The notes under the pieces: generated by a model
Database searches by the model: none
Told to the model about the DNA's origin: nothing
The model's input: the letters and a program-made list of their open reading frames with translations, nothing else
Translations under genes and position numbers: made by a program
Assembly (NCBI RefSeq): GCF_023073415.1
Contig: NZ_JADPJL010000026.1
Span: forward strand, 1-64,000
Length of the DNA stretch: 64,000 nucleotides
Source: Bradyrhizobium sp. 190
GTDB lineage: Bacteria > Pseudomonadota > Alphaproteobacteria > Rhizobiales > Xanthobacteraceae
Direction of reading: 5' to 3'
Part shown: positions 24,385 through 31,617 of the stretch, one piece after another
Layout: each line of letters begins with the position of its first letter
Numbering within the stretch: the first letter of the stretch is position 1

Positions 24385-25503
24385 ATGCATGACCGGACGC
24401 AACTCACGCCCCAAATCACCGATACCGACCGGATCGACCGGCTGCGGCTGATCCGCAGCGACAATGTCGGACCGCGAACCTTCTATTCGCTCCTCAACCA
24501 TTTCGGCGATGCGCGCGCCGCGCTGGAGCGGCTGCCCGATCTGGCGCGCCGTGGCGGTGCCGCGCGTTCGGGGCGGATCTGCAGCGAGGAGGAAGCGCGG
24601 GCTGAGATCGCCGCGGCGAAAAAGATTGGCGTCGCGCTGGTCGCGCCGGGCGAAGCCGCCTATCCGCCGCGGCTGGCGACGCTCGACGATGCGCCGCCCC
24701 TGCTCGGCGTGCGCGGCAAGCCCGATGTGATGATGCGGCCGATGATCGCGATCGTCGGCTCGCGCAACGCCTCCGGCGCAGGGCTGAAATTTGCAGGTCA
24801 ACTGGCGCGCGATCTCGGCGACGCCGGCTTCGTCGTCATCTCGGGGCTGGCGCGCGGCATCGATCAGGCCGCGCATCGCACGGCGATCGAAAGCGGCACG
24901 GTCGCGGTGCTGGCCGGCGGCCACGACCGGATCTATCCGCCGGAGCATCAGGACCTGCTGGCGGCGCTGCTCGAACGCGGCGGCGCGATTTCCGAAATGC
25001 CGCTCGGCCATGTGCCGCGCGCCCACGATTTTCCCCGGCGCAATCGCCTGATCTCCGGCGCGTCGCTCGGCGTCGTCGTGATCGAAGCCGCGCACCGCTC
25101 GGGATCGCTGATCACGGCGCGGATGGCGGCCGAACAGGGCCGCGAGGTATTCGCAGTGCCCGGCTCGCCGCTCGACCCGCGCGCCGCCGGCACCAATGAC
25201 CTGATCAAGCAGGGCGCAACCCTTGTTACGGAAGCCGCCGACGTCATCAACGCCATTCAGCCGATCATGGAACGGCCGGTCGTGCTCGAGGCGCGCGAAG
25301 GCGATGACGAGCCGCTCGATTTCGACACCGATCCAGGCGAACGCGAACGCGTTGTCGCCCTGCTCGGGCCTAGCCCGGTCAGCCTTGACGATCTGATCCG
25401 GATGTCAGGCCTCTCGCCCACCATCGTTCGCACGGTGCTGCTCGAACTCGAACTGGCCGGCCGGTTGGAGCGCCATGGCGGTGGGCTGGTATCGCTGCTC
25501 TAA
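24385..25503 (+). CDS. dprA: DNA processing protein DprA/Smf
   Basis: A 372-residue DprA, which loads RecA on incoming single-stranded DNA during natural transformation and is widespread in non-competent species. It has an N-terminal SAM/HhH-like part (RLRLIRSDNVGPRTFYSLLNHFG), the Rossmann-like core with GSRNAS (125-130), SGLARGID (153-160), FPRRNRLISG and RSGSLITARMA, and a C-terminal winged helix (MSGLSPTIVRTVLLELELAGRLER). The start at 24385 is the first ATG consistent with homology; the ribosome site is weak. A small dyad, AATCAA-N5-TTGATT, lies at 24338-24354 in the shared upstream gap with the divergent amidase. Confidence 0.95.
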   Translation: MHDRTQLTPQITDTDRIDRLRLIRSDNVGPRTFYSLLNHFGDARAALERLPDLARRGGAARSGRICSEEEARAEIAAAKKIGVALVAPGEAAYPPRLATLDDAPPLLGVRGKPDVMMRPMIAIVGSRNASGAGLKFAGQLARDLGDAGFVVISGLARGIDQAAHRTAIESGTVAVLAGGHDRIYPPEHQDLLAALLERGGAISEMPLGHVPRAHDFPRRNRLISGASLGVVVIEAAHRSGSLITARMAAEQGREVFAVPGSPLDPRAAGTNDLIKQGATLVTEAADVINAIQPIMERPVVLEAREGDDEPLDFDTDPGERERVVALLGPSPVSLDDLIRMSGLSPTIVRTVLLELELAGRLERHGGGLVSLL

Positions 25504-25901
25504 TTCTTCTCGCTGCGCGCGTCGAAACTCGTCCGCGCCCCCTCGATCTCCGGCAGATGCGCGAACGCCCATCGGCCGAGCGCCTGCACCGGCTGCGCCA
25601 GCCCACGGCCGAGATCGGTGAGTTCATAGTCGACCCGCGGCGGGATGGTCGGAAACATGGTGCGCGTGACCAGCCCGTCGCGCTCCAGCCCGCGCAGCGT
25701 CAAGGTCAGCATCCGCTGCGAGATGCCGCCGATTCTGCGCTTGAGTTCGTTGAAGCGCTGCGGCCCGTCGATCAGCGTCATGATCACGAACACGCTCCAT
25801 TTGTCGCCGACCCGCGCCAGCACCGAGGCCACGGCGCGGCAACTATCGCCAGCATGCGGGCTCGGCGGCAAGGCAGGCACAATCTTGTGCTCGGGTCTCA
25901 T
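25500..25901 (-). CDS. HxlR-family transcriptional regulator (azoR-linked)
   Basis: A 133-residue winged-helix regulator of the HxlR family: CRAVASVLARVGDKWSVFVIMTL, then GPQRFNELKRRIGGISQRMLTLTLRGLERDGLVTR and YELTDLG. The N-terminal Cys before AVASVL is the family's usual redox- or electrophile-sensing position (as in YodB and HypR). It is divergent from azoR with a 99-bp gap, so it probably represses it in response to quinones or azo compounds. It overlaps the end of dprA by 4 bp. The start at 25901 is chosen where the family sequence begins. Confidence 0.9.
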   Translation of the reverse strand: MRPEHKIVPALPPSPHAGDSCRAVASVLARVGDKWSVFVIMTLIDGPQRFNELKRRIGGISQRMLTLTLRGLERDGLVTRTMFPTIPPRVDYELTDLGRGLAQPVQALGRWAFAHLPEIEGARTSFDARSEKN

Positions 25902-25958
25902 GGATGTGCTCGGGTTTAAAAAATGTGCGTTCTTGCGGGGTTTTGCCACGGTCACTCA

Positions 25959-25982
25959 TATAGCGCCAGTTACAAACCTATA
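25959..25982. promoter_or_regulatory. Candidate HxlR operator between hxlR and azoR
   Basis: TATAG (25959-25963) and CTATA (25978-25982) form a short dyad around CGCCAGTTACAAAC, and GGTCAC/GTGACC arms flank it more widely. GTTAC half-sites are typical of HxlR operators. The arms are short, so this is a tentative site supported mainly by its place between divergent genes. Confidence 0.35.
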
Positions 25983-26000
25983 CCGAAGGGTGACCCCTCC

Positions 26001-26609
26001 ATGAAACTTCTGCACATCGACTCCAGCGTTCTCGGCCCCCACTCCGTCAGCCGCCAGGTTTCCGCCGCCATCGTCGAACGGCTCCGCAAGGCCAATCCGG
26101 GCCTTGAGGTCAGCTACCGCGATCTCACGCTGACGCCGCTGGCGCATCTTACCGGTTCGCACCTCGCCGCTGGCCAGGGGGCGGCCCCCGAAGCTTCGCT
26201 GCAGGAGGATATCGCCGCCGGTCAGGCCGTGCTGGCAGAGTTTCTCGCCGCCGACGTCATCGTGCTCGGCGCCCCCATGTACAACTTCACAATTCCAAGC
26301 CAGCTCAAGGCCTGGATCGACCGCATCCTGGTCGCGGGCAAGACGTTCAAATACTCAGCGCAAGGCGTTGAAGGTCTGGCCGGCAACAAGCGCGTCATCG
26401 TCGCGATCTCGCGCGGCGGCTTTTATGGTCCGGGCACGCCGGCCGCGGTCGGCGAGCACCTGGAAACCTATTTGCGCTGGGTGTTCGGCTTCATCGGGAT
26501 CAAGAATCCGGAATTCATTTCCGCCGATGGCATCCAGGTCGGTCCCGAACATCGTGAAAAAGCCGTGGCCGGCGCGCTGAAAGCCGCAGGCGATCTGAAC
26601 GCCGCCTGA
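26001..26609 (+). CDS. azoR: FMN-dependent NADH-azoreductase / quinone reductase
   Basis: A 202-residue flavodoxin-fold enzyme. MKLLHIDSSVLGPHSVSRQV gives the FMN phosphate loop, LGAPMYNFTIPSQLKAWIDRI is the AzoR signature, and ISRGGFYGP contacts the isoalloxazine. It catalyses two-electron reduction of quinones and azo compounds with NADH and lowers electrophile stress. GAAGGG precedes the ATG. The divergent HxlR regulator and the pattern known from YodB-AzoR in Bacillus suggest the same control logic. Confidence 0.94.
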   Translation: MKLLHIDSSVLGPHSVSRQVSAAIVERLRKANPGLEVSYRDLTLTPLAHLTGSHLAAGQGAAPEASLQEDIAAGQAVLAEFLAADVIVLGAPMYNFTIPSQLKAWIDRILVAGKTFKYSAQGVEGLAGNKRVIVAISRGGFYGPGTPAAVGEHLETYLRWVFGFIGIKNPEFISADGIQVGPEHREKAVAGALKAAGDLNAA

Positions 26610-26678
26610 GTTGAGGCGTGAGCGGCTGCCGTCGTCGCGCCGACCGCAGCCGCTCGCACACGATCGCGAAAGGCCAGA

Positions 26679-26831
26679 TCAGAAAATGCCGTTTATGCGG
26701 CAGATAACGATGACGAGGGAAATCAGAAGACCGACGCCGGAGAACAGCGCAATTGAAACAAATTGCGTGGTGTCCGAATTTTCCGCCGGGGTCGAGGAGA
26801 TGCCAGTGGTCTTCGGCACGGCTGCGCTCAC
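26679..26831 (-). CDS. Small C-tail-anchored membrane protein (50 aa), uncertain start
   Basis: The reading frame ends with a clean transmembrane segment, FVSIALFSGVGLLISLVIVI, preceded by a polar Ser/Thr-rich arm (TTGISSTPAENSDTTQ). Short proteins of this shape are frequent in Bradyrhizobium. A GTG at 26831 gives 50 residues; a TTG at 26876 would give 65. Neither has a good ribosome site, which is the main weakness. The function is unknown. Confidence 0.45.
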   Translation of the reverse strand: MSAAVPKTTGISSTPAENSDTTQFVSIALFSGVGLLISLVIVICRINGIF

Positions 26832-26985
26832 CAGTTCATGGTTGCTACGAGACTCCTGCCTCGAAATGTCTGGCAACCACGCCTGGGGTTCAATGCGCGT
26901 TCTGGCTCAGCGCCAATCCGCCGCAGGGCGCCGGCGTCGGCCGGCGCCCGAGATCGACGTTATCATTCCGCCGGCCGGCCGAGCC

Positions 26986-27759
26986 CTAGCCCCGATAGAT
27001 CGGTGCGCCGCTCGGAGAGGCCGTGGCACCGCCATCGACGAACAATTCCTGGCCCTGCACATGTGCCGAATCGTCCGAGGCGAGGAACAGCACCGTCTTC
27101 GAGATATGATCGGGTTCGCCGATGCGGCCGAGCGGCGTCGAGAGCGCGATGCGCTTTTCAAAGGCCTTTTCGGCCTCTGGCGTAGCGACCGCCGGGCCCC
27201 AGATCGGCGTGCGGGTCGCGCCGGGCGCCACGACATTGACGCGGATGCCGCGCGGCGACAGTTCCGACGCCATGATCCGCGCCATCGCCCGTACGCCGGC
27301 CTTCGCCGCGCCATAGGCCGAATAGCCGGGAATGCCGAGCACGGAGATGACAGAGCCGTTGAGAATGATCGAGGCATTGTCATTGAGATGCGGCAGTGCC
27401 GATTGCACGGTGAAGAACACGCCGGTGAGATTGGTGCTGATGACCTTTTCAAACGCCTCGCGCGCGGTGGCGCCAAGCGGCGTACCGCCCGCGATACCAG
27501 CATTGGCGAACAGGATGTCGTATTTGCCGAACTTGTCGGCCCCCTTTCCGATCGCGGCTTCGGTGGCGGCGATGTCCGTGGCGTCGGCGACCACCGCGAA
27601 TGCGCTTGGACCCAGCTCCTTGGCGGCTGCATCGAGCGTTGCCTGATTTCGCCCTGTTATGACGACCCTGGCACCCTCGGCCACGAACACCCTTGCGGTT
27701 GCGAGCCCGATGCCGCTGTTGCCCCCCGTGATCAATGCCGTCTTGTTCGCGAGCCTCAT
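26986..27759 (-). CDS. Short-chain dehydrogenase/reductase
   Basis: A 257-residue classical SDR oxidoreductase: TGGNSGIG (11-18) for NAD(P) binding, NAG (86-88), Ser136, Tyr149-x3-Lys153 in the catalytic site (GYSAYGAAK), then PGATRTPIWG and a C-terminal FVDGGATAS. Arg37 in VVITGRNQ favours NADP. GAGGTGG lies eight bases upstream of the ATG at 27759. It is divergent from an HxlR regulator across a long inverted repeat, so it is probably repressed by it. The substrate is unknown. Confidence 0.93.
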   Translation of the reverse strand: MRLANKTALITGGNSGIGLATARVFVAEGARVVITGRNQATLDAAAKELGPSAFAVVADATDIAATEAAIGKGADKFGKYDILFANAGIAGGTPLGATAREAFEKVISTNLTGVFFTVQSALPHLNDNASIILNGSVISVLGIPGYSAYGAAKAGVRAMARIMASELSPRGIRVNVVAPGATRTPIWGPAVATPEAEKAFEKRIALSTPLGRIGEPDHISKTVLFLASDDSAHVQGQELFVDGGATASPSGAPIYRG

Positions 27760-27772
27760 GGCCACCTCTAAT

Positions 27773-27828
27773 GGTTGCATCATTAAACTAGATTGCCTAC
27801 CTAGGGCATCTGGTTTAATAGTGCAACC
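27773..27828. promoter_or_regulatory. Long inverted-repeat operator between SDR and hxlR
   Basis: Two 16-bp arms, GGTTGCATCATTAAAC (27773-27788) and GTTTAATAGTGCAACC (27813-27828), are reverse complements apart from a two-base mismatch, with a 24-bp centre. The dyad sits between the SDR start (27759) and the HxlR start (27869). It is a strong candidate for HxlR dimer-of-dimers binding, controlling both genes. Confidence 0.75.
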
Positions 27829-27868
27829 ACACAAGGCCGTGATTGCTGTCGAACGATGGGAGCTTGCC

Positions 27869-28345
27869 ATGGTGAAGCGAACGAGCTTCGAACGCGACGG
27901 TTGCCCGATCGCGCGCTCGCTGGATGCGATCGGCGACTGGTGGTCGATGCTGCTCATTCGCGAAGCCCTGATCGGAACCAGCCGCTTCAGTGAATTCCAG
28001 AAGAGATTGGGGCTCGCCAAGAACATCCTGACGGTTCGGCTGCGCGCGCTGGTCGATCAGGGCATCCTGAAGACCGCGCCCGCCTCCGACGGCAGCGCAT
28101 ACCAGGAATATCTGCTGACGCCGAAGGGGCGCGGCGTCTTTCCGATTCTGGTCGCCTTGCGGCAATGGAGCGAGGAATTCGACGAGCGCCCGGAAGAGAT
28201 CGCCACCATTCTCGTCGACAAGGAAAAGGGTAAGCCGGTCCGCAAACTCGAACTCTATTCGCAGGATGGACGGCCGCTGAGTGCGGGCGATACCGCGCTA
28301 AAGCGGCGACCGGCGGGAAAGCAGGGCAAGCGCGCTACGGCGTAA
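27869..28345 (+). CDS. HxlR-family transcriptional regulator (SDR-linked)
   Basis: A 158-residue HxlR winged-helix protein: GCPIARSLDAIGDWWSMLLIREALIG, RFSEFQKRLGLAKNILTVRLRALVDQGIL and YLLTPKGRGVFP. One Cys (position 11) lies at the family's sensor site. The basic C-terminal tail (RRPAGKQGKRATA) is unusual in length. GGGAG precedes the ATG at 27869. It is divergent from the SDR gene. It is the second HxlR regulator within 3 kb, only distantly similar to the first. Confidence 0.92.
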   Translation: MVKRTSFERDGCPIARSLDAIGDWWSMLLIREALIGTSRFSEFQKRLGLAKNILTVRLRALVDQGILKTAPASDGSAYQEYLLTPKGRGVFPILVALRQWSEEFDERPEEIATILVDKEKGKPVRKLELYSQDGRPLSAGDTALKRRPAGKQGKRATA

Positions 28346-28359
28346 CGAAGCCGCGCGAC

Positions 28360-28614
28360 TCACGACAGCTTGTGTTTGCTCCGGGTGCGCAGGCGCTCTT
28401 CGGCCTCGAGCTGCGCCATGCCGAGCAAATGGCTGAGCACCTCGAGCCGGTGGCGCTCCGCCAGCTTGACCAGTTCGGCAACGGTCTCTGCAATGAAGGC
28501 CACGGCCTCGTCCGGGCCGCCCTCCTCACCTCGTTCAGCGGTACGTTCCTCGGGTGGCGAACCCCGACGCTTGCCTGAAGCTTTCCGCTTCCGGCCGCCT
28601 CCAGCCTTGCTCAA
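28360..28614 (-). CDS. Conserved hypothetical protein with basic N-terminus (84 aa)
   Basis: An 84-residue protein: a basic, Gly/Lys/Arg-rich N-terminus (SKAGGGRKRKASGKRRG), an acidic linker and a C-terminal helix, AVAFIAETVAELVKLAERHRLE, followed by LLGMAQLEAEERLR. It starts at a TTG with AGGA about 13 bases upstream. Rhizobiales genomes often carry a small protein of this layout; the function is unknown. It converges with the hxlR gene. The helical part could dimerise and the basic tail bind DNA or RNA. Confidence 0.65.
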   Translation of the reverse strand: MSKAGGGRKRKASGKRRGSPPEERTAERGEEGGPDEAVAFIAETVAELVKLAERHRLEVLSHLLGMAQLEAEERLRTRSKHKLS

Positions 28615-28845
28615 AAAACTTGCATCCTAACAACACAAAGTATTGCCCAGAAATAACCCCTTTGGTGGCGCAACTCTAGGCAGCATTTCGTACCTTTGTG
28701 GATATAAAGTCGAAGCCAAAGGTCCCCCGCTCCCTTACTGCGGATTTGACAGGGGCCGCCTCACCACCCATGTTCGGGTCCAATCGGTAGGCCGCGAGTC
28801 TCGCGGAACCCACCTTTATCTTTTCCCGTAAGCCATTGGAATGAC

Positions 28846-31617
28846 ATGAATATCGTCATCGTGGAGTCGCCGGCGAAAGCCAAGACTATCAACAAGTATT
28901 TGGGCGCCTCCTACGAGGTTCTGGCCTCGTTCGGCCATGTTCGCGACCTCCCCGCCAAGAATGGTTCCGTCGATCCGGACGCGAATTTTCAGATGATCTG
29001 GGAAGTCGATCCCAAAGCGGCCGGCCGACTCAACGATATCGCCAAGGCGCTGAAGGGCGCCGACCGCCTGATTCTCGCAACCGACCCTGATCGCGAGGGC
29101 GAAGCGATCTCCTGGCACGTGCTGGAGGTGATGAAGGAGAAGCGCGCGCTGAAAGATCAGAAGATCGAGCGCGTAGTGTTCAACGCCATCACCAAGCAGG
29201 CGGTGACCGATGCGATGAAGGCGCCGCGGCAGATCGACGGCGCGCTGGTCGACGCCTATATGGCGCGCCGCGCGCTGGACTATCTGGTCGGCTTCACGCT
29301 CTCGCCGGTGCTGTGGCGCAAGCTGCCGGGCGCGCGCTCGGCCGGCCGCGTGCAGTCGGTCGCGCTGCGGCTGGTCTGCGACCGCGAACTCGAGATCGAA
29401 AAATTCGTTCCCCGCGAATACTGGTCGCTGGTCGCGACGCTAACGACACCGCGCGGTGACACGTTCGAGGCCCGCCTCGTCGGCGCCGACGGCAAGAAGA
29501 TCCAGCGTCTCGACATCGGCTCCGGCGCCGAGGCCGAAGACCTCAAGAAGGCCATTGAAGCGGCGAACTTCACGGTTACGACCGTGGAAGCAAAGCCCGC
29601 GCGCCGCAATCCGCAGGCGCCCTTCACCACCTCGACGCTGCAGCAGGAAGCCAGCCGCAAGCTCGGCTTTGCGCCGGCGCACACCATGCGGATCGCGCAG
29701 CGGCTCTATGAAGGTATCGACATCGGCGGCGAGACCACCGGCCTCATCACCTATATGCGAACCGACGGCGTGCAGATCGACGGCTCCGCGATCACGCAGG
29801 CCCGCAAGGTGATCGGCGAGGATTACGGCAACGCCTATGTGCCGGATGCGCCGCGCCAGTACCAGACCAAGGCCAAGAACGCGCAGGAAGCGCATGAAGC
29901 GATCCGCCCGACCGATCTGTCGCGCCGTCCCACCGAGATGCGCCGCCGCCTCGATACCGATCAGGCCAAGCTCTATGAACTGATCTGGATCCGCACCATC
30001 GCGAGCCAGATGGAATCGGCCGAACTCGAACGCACCACCGTGGATATAGCGGCGAAAGCCGGCTCCCGCGTGCTGGATCTGCGCGCCTCGGGCCAGGTCA
30101 TCAAGTTCGACGGCTTCCTCGCGCTCTATCAGGAAGGCAAGGACGACGACGGCGACGACGAGGATTCGCGCCGCCTCCCCGCCATGAGCGCAGGCGAAGC
30201 GCTGAAGCGGCAGGATCTCGCCGTGACGCAACACTTCACCGAACCGCCGCCGCGCTTCTCGGAAGCGTCGCTGGTCAAGCGGATGGAAGAACTCGGCATC
30301 GGCCGTCCCTCGACTTATGCCTCGATCCTGCAGGTCCTCAAAGACCGCGGCTACGTCAAGCTGGAAAAGAAGCGGTTGCATGGCGAGGACAAGGGCCGCG
30401 TCGTGGTCGCGTTCCTGGAGAATTTCTTCGCGCGCTATGTGGAGTACGACTTCACCGCCGCATTGGAAGAGCAACTTGACCGCATCTCCAACAACGAGAT
30501 TTCCTGGCAGCAGGTGCTGAAGGATTTTTGGGTCGGCTTCGCCGGCGCGGTCAGCGACATCAAGGATCTGCGTGTCTCCGAAGTGCTGGATGCGCTCGAC
30601 GACATGCTGGGGCCGCACATCTATCCGCCGCGCGGCGATGGCGGCGACGTCAGGCAGTGTCCGACCTGTGGCACCGGCAAGCTCAATTTGAAGGCAGGCA
30701 AATTCGGCGCCTTCGTTGGCTGCTCGAACTATCCGGAATGCCGCTACACCCGCCCACTCGCCGCCGACAGCGAGGCCAGCGCCGACCGCGTCCTCGGCAA
30801 GGACCCGGAAACCGATCTCGATGTGACGGTGAAGGCCGGACGTTTCGGCCCCTACATCCAGCTCGGCGAGCAGAAGGATTATGCCGAAGGCGAGAAGCCC
30901 AAGCGCGCCGGCATCCCGAAGAACATGTCGCCCGGCGACATGGAACTCGAACTGGCATTGAAGCTGCTGTCGTTGCCGCGGGAGATCGGCAAGCATCCCG
31001 AAACCGGCGAACCAATCACCGCCGGCCTCGGCCGCTTCGGCCCGTTCGTGCGCCACGAAAAGACCTATGCGAGCCTGGAGGCTGGCGATGAGGTGTTCGA
31101 CATCGGCCTCAATCGCGCGGTGACGCTGATCGCGGAGAAGATCGCAAAAGGCCCGAGCGGCCGCCGCTTCGGCGCCGATCCCGGTAAGCCGCTGGGCGAG
31201 CATCCCAGCCTTGGCGGCGTCGCTGTCAAGAACGGCCGCTATGGCGCGTACGTCACGGCCGGCGGCGTCAACGCCACGATCCCGAGCGACAAGACGCCCG
31301 ACACCATCACGCTCGCCGAGGCCATTGCGCTGATCGACGAGCGCGCCGCCAAGGGCGGCGGCAAGCCGAAGCGCGGCGCCAAGAAGGCTGCAGCGAAGAA
31401 AGCCGCGCCGAAGAAGGCTGCAGCAAAAGCTGCCGATCCCGACGCGCCTAAGCCCGCCAAGAAGGCGGCGGCGAAGAAAGCCGCGGCGAAGCCGAAATCG
31501 GAAGCCATCAGCAAGGCGCGCGCGCCGGTCGCATCCGCCGCCAAGACATCGGCGGCGAAGCCCGCCACTGCACCCAAAACGCCTGCGAAGAAGAGCGCGG
31601 GCAAGGCCCGGGGATAA
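28846..31617 (+). CDS. topA: DNA topoisomerase I with lysine/alanine-rich tail
   Basis: A 923-residue type IA topoisomerase that relaxes negative supercoils. The TOPRIM domain begins MNIVIVESPAKAKTINKYLG and has DPDREGE (80-86) for Mg2+. The active-site tyrosine is Tyr303 in GLITYMRTDG. A four-Cys zinc finger follows (Cys605, 608, 626, 632: CPTCGTG...GCSNYPEC), then repeated GRFGPF/GRYGAYV modules. Residues 834 to 923 are a histone H1-like tail of KKAAAKK repeats, as known from mycobacterial and other actinobacterial TopA, which aids DNA binding. The stop abuts the rnr start, so the genes are co-transcribed. Confidence 0.98.
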   Translation: MNIVIVESPAKAKTINKYLGASYEVLASFGHVRDLPAKNGSVDPDANFQMIWEVDPKAAGRLNDIAKALKGADRLILATDPDREGEAISWHVLEVMKEKRALKDQKIERVVFNAITKQAVTDAMKAPRQIDGALVDAYMARRALDYLVGFTLSPVLWRKLPGARSAGRVQSVALRLVCDRELEIEKFVPREYWSLVATLTTPRGDTFEARLVGADGKKIQRLDIGSGAEAEDLKKAIEAANFTVTTVEAKPARRNPQAPFTTSTLQQEASRKLGFAPAHTMRIAQRLYEGIDIGGETTGLITYMRTDGVQIDGSAITQARKVIGEDYGNAYVPDAPRQYQTKAKNAQEAHEAIRPTDLSRRPTEMRRRLDTDQAKLYELIWIRTIASQMESAELERTTVDIAAKAGSRVLDLRASGQVIKFDGFLALYQEGKDDDGDDEDSRRLPAMSAGEALKRQDLAVTQHFTEPPPRFSEASLVKRMEELGIGRPSTYASILQVLKDRGYVKLEKKRLHGEDKGRVVVAFLENFFARYVEYDFTAALEEQLDRISNNEISWQQVLKDFWVGFAGAVSDIKDLRVSEVLDALDDMLGPHIYPPRGDGGDVRQCPTCGTGKLNLKAGKFGAFVGCSNYPECRYTRPLAADSEASADRVLGKDPETDLDVTVKAGRFGPYIQLGEQKDYAEGEKPKRAGIPKNMSPGDMELELALKLLSLPREIGKHPETGEPITAGLGRFGPFVRHEKTYASLEAGDEVFDIGLNRAVTLIAEKIAKGPSGRRFGADPGKPLGEHPSLGGVAVKNGRYGAYVTAGGVNATIPSDKTPDTITLAEAIALIDERAAKGGGKPKRGAKKAAAKKAAPKKAAAKAADPDAPKPAKKAAAKKAAAKPKSEAISKARAPVASAAKTSAAKPATAPKTPAKKSAGKARG

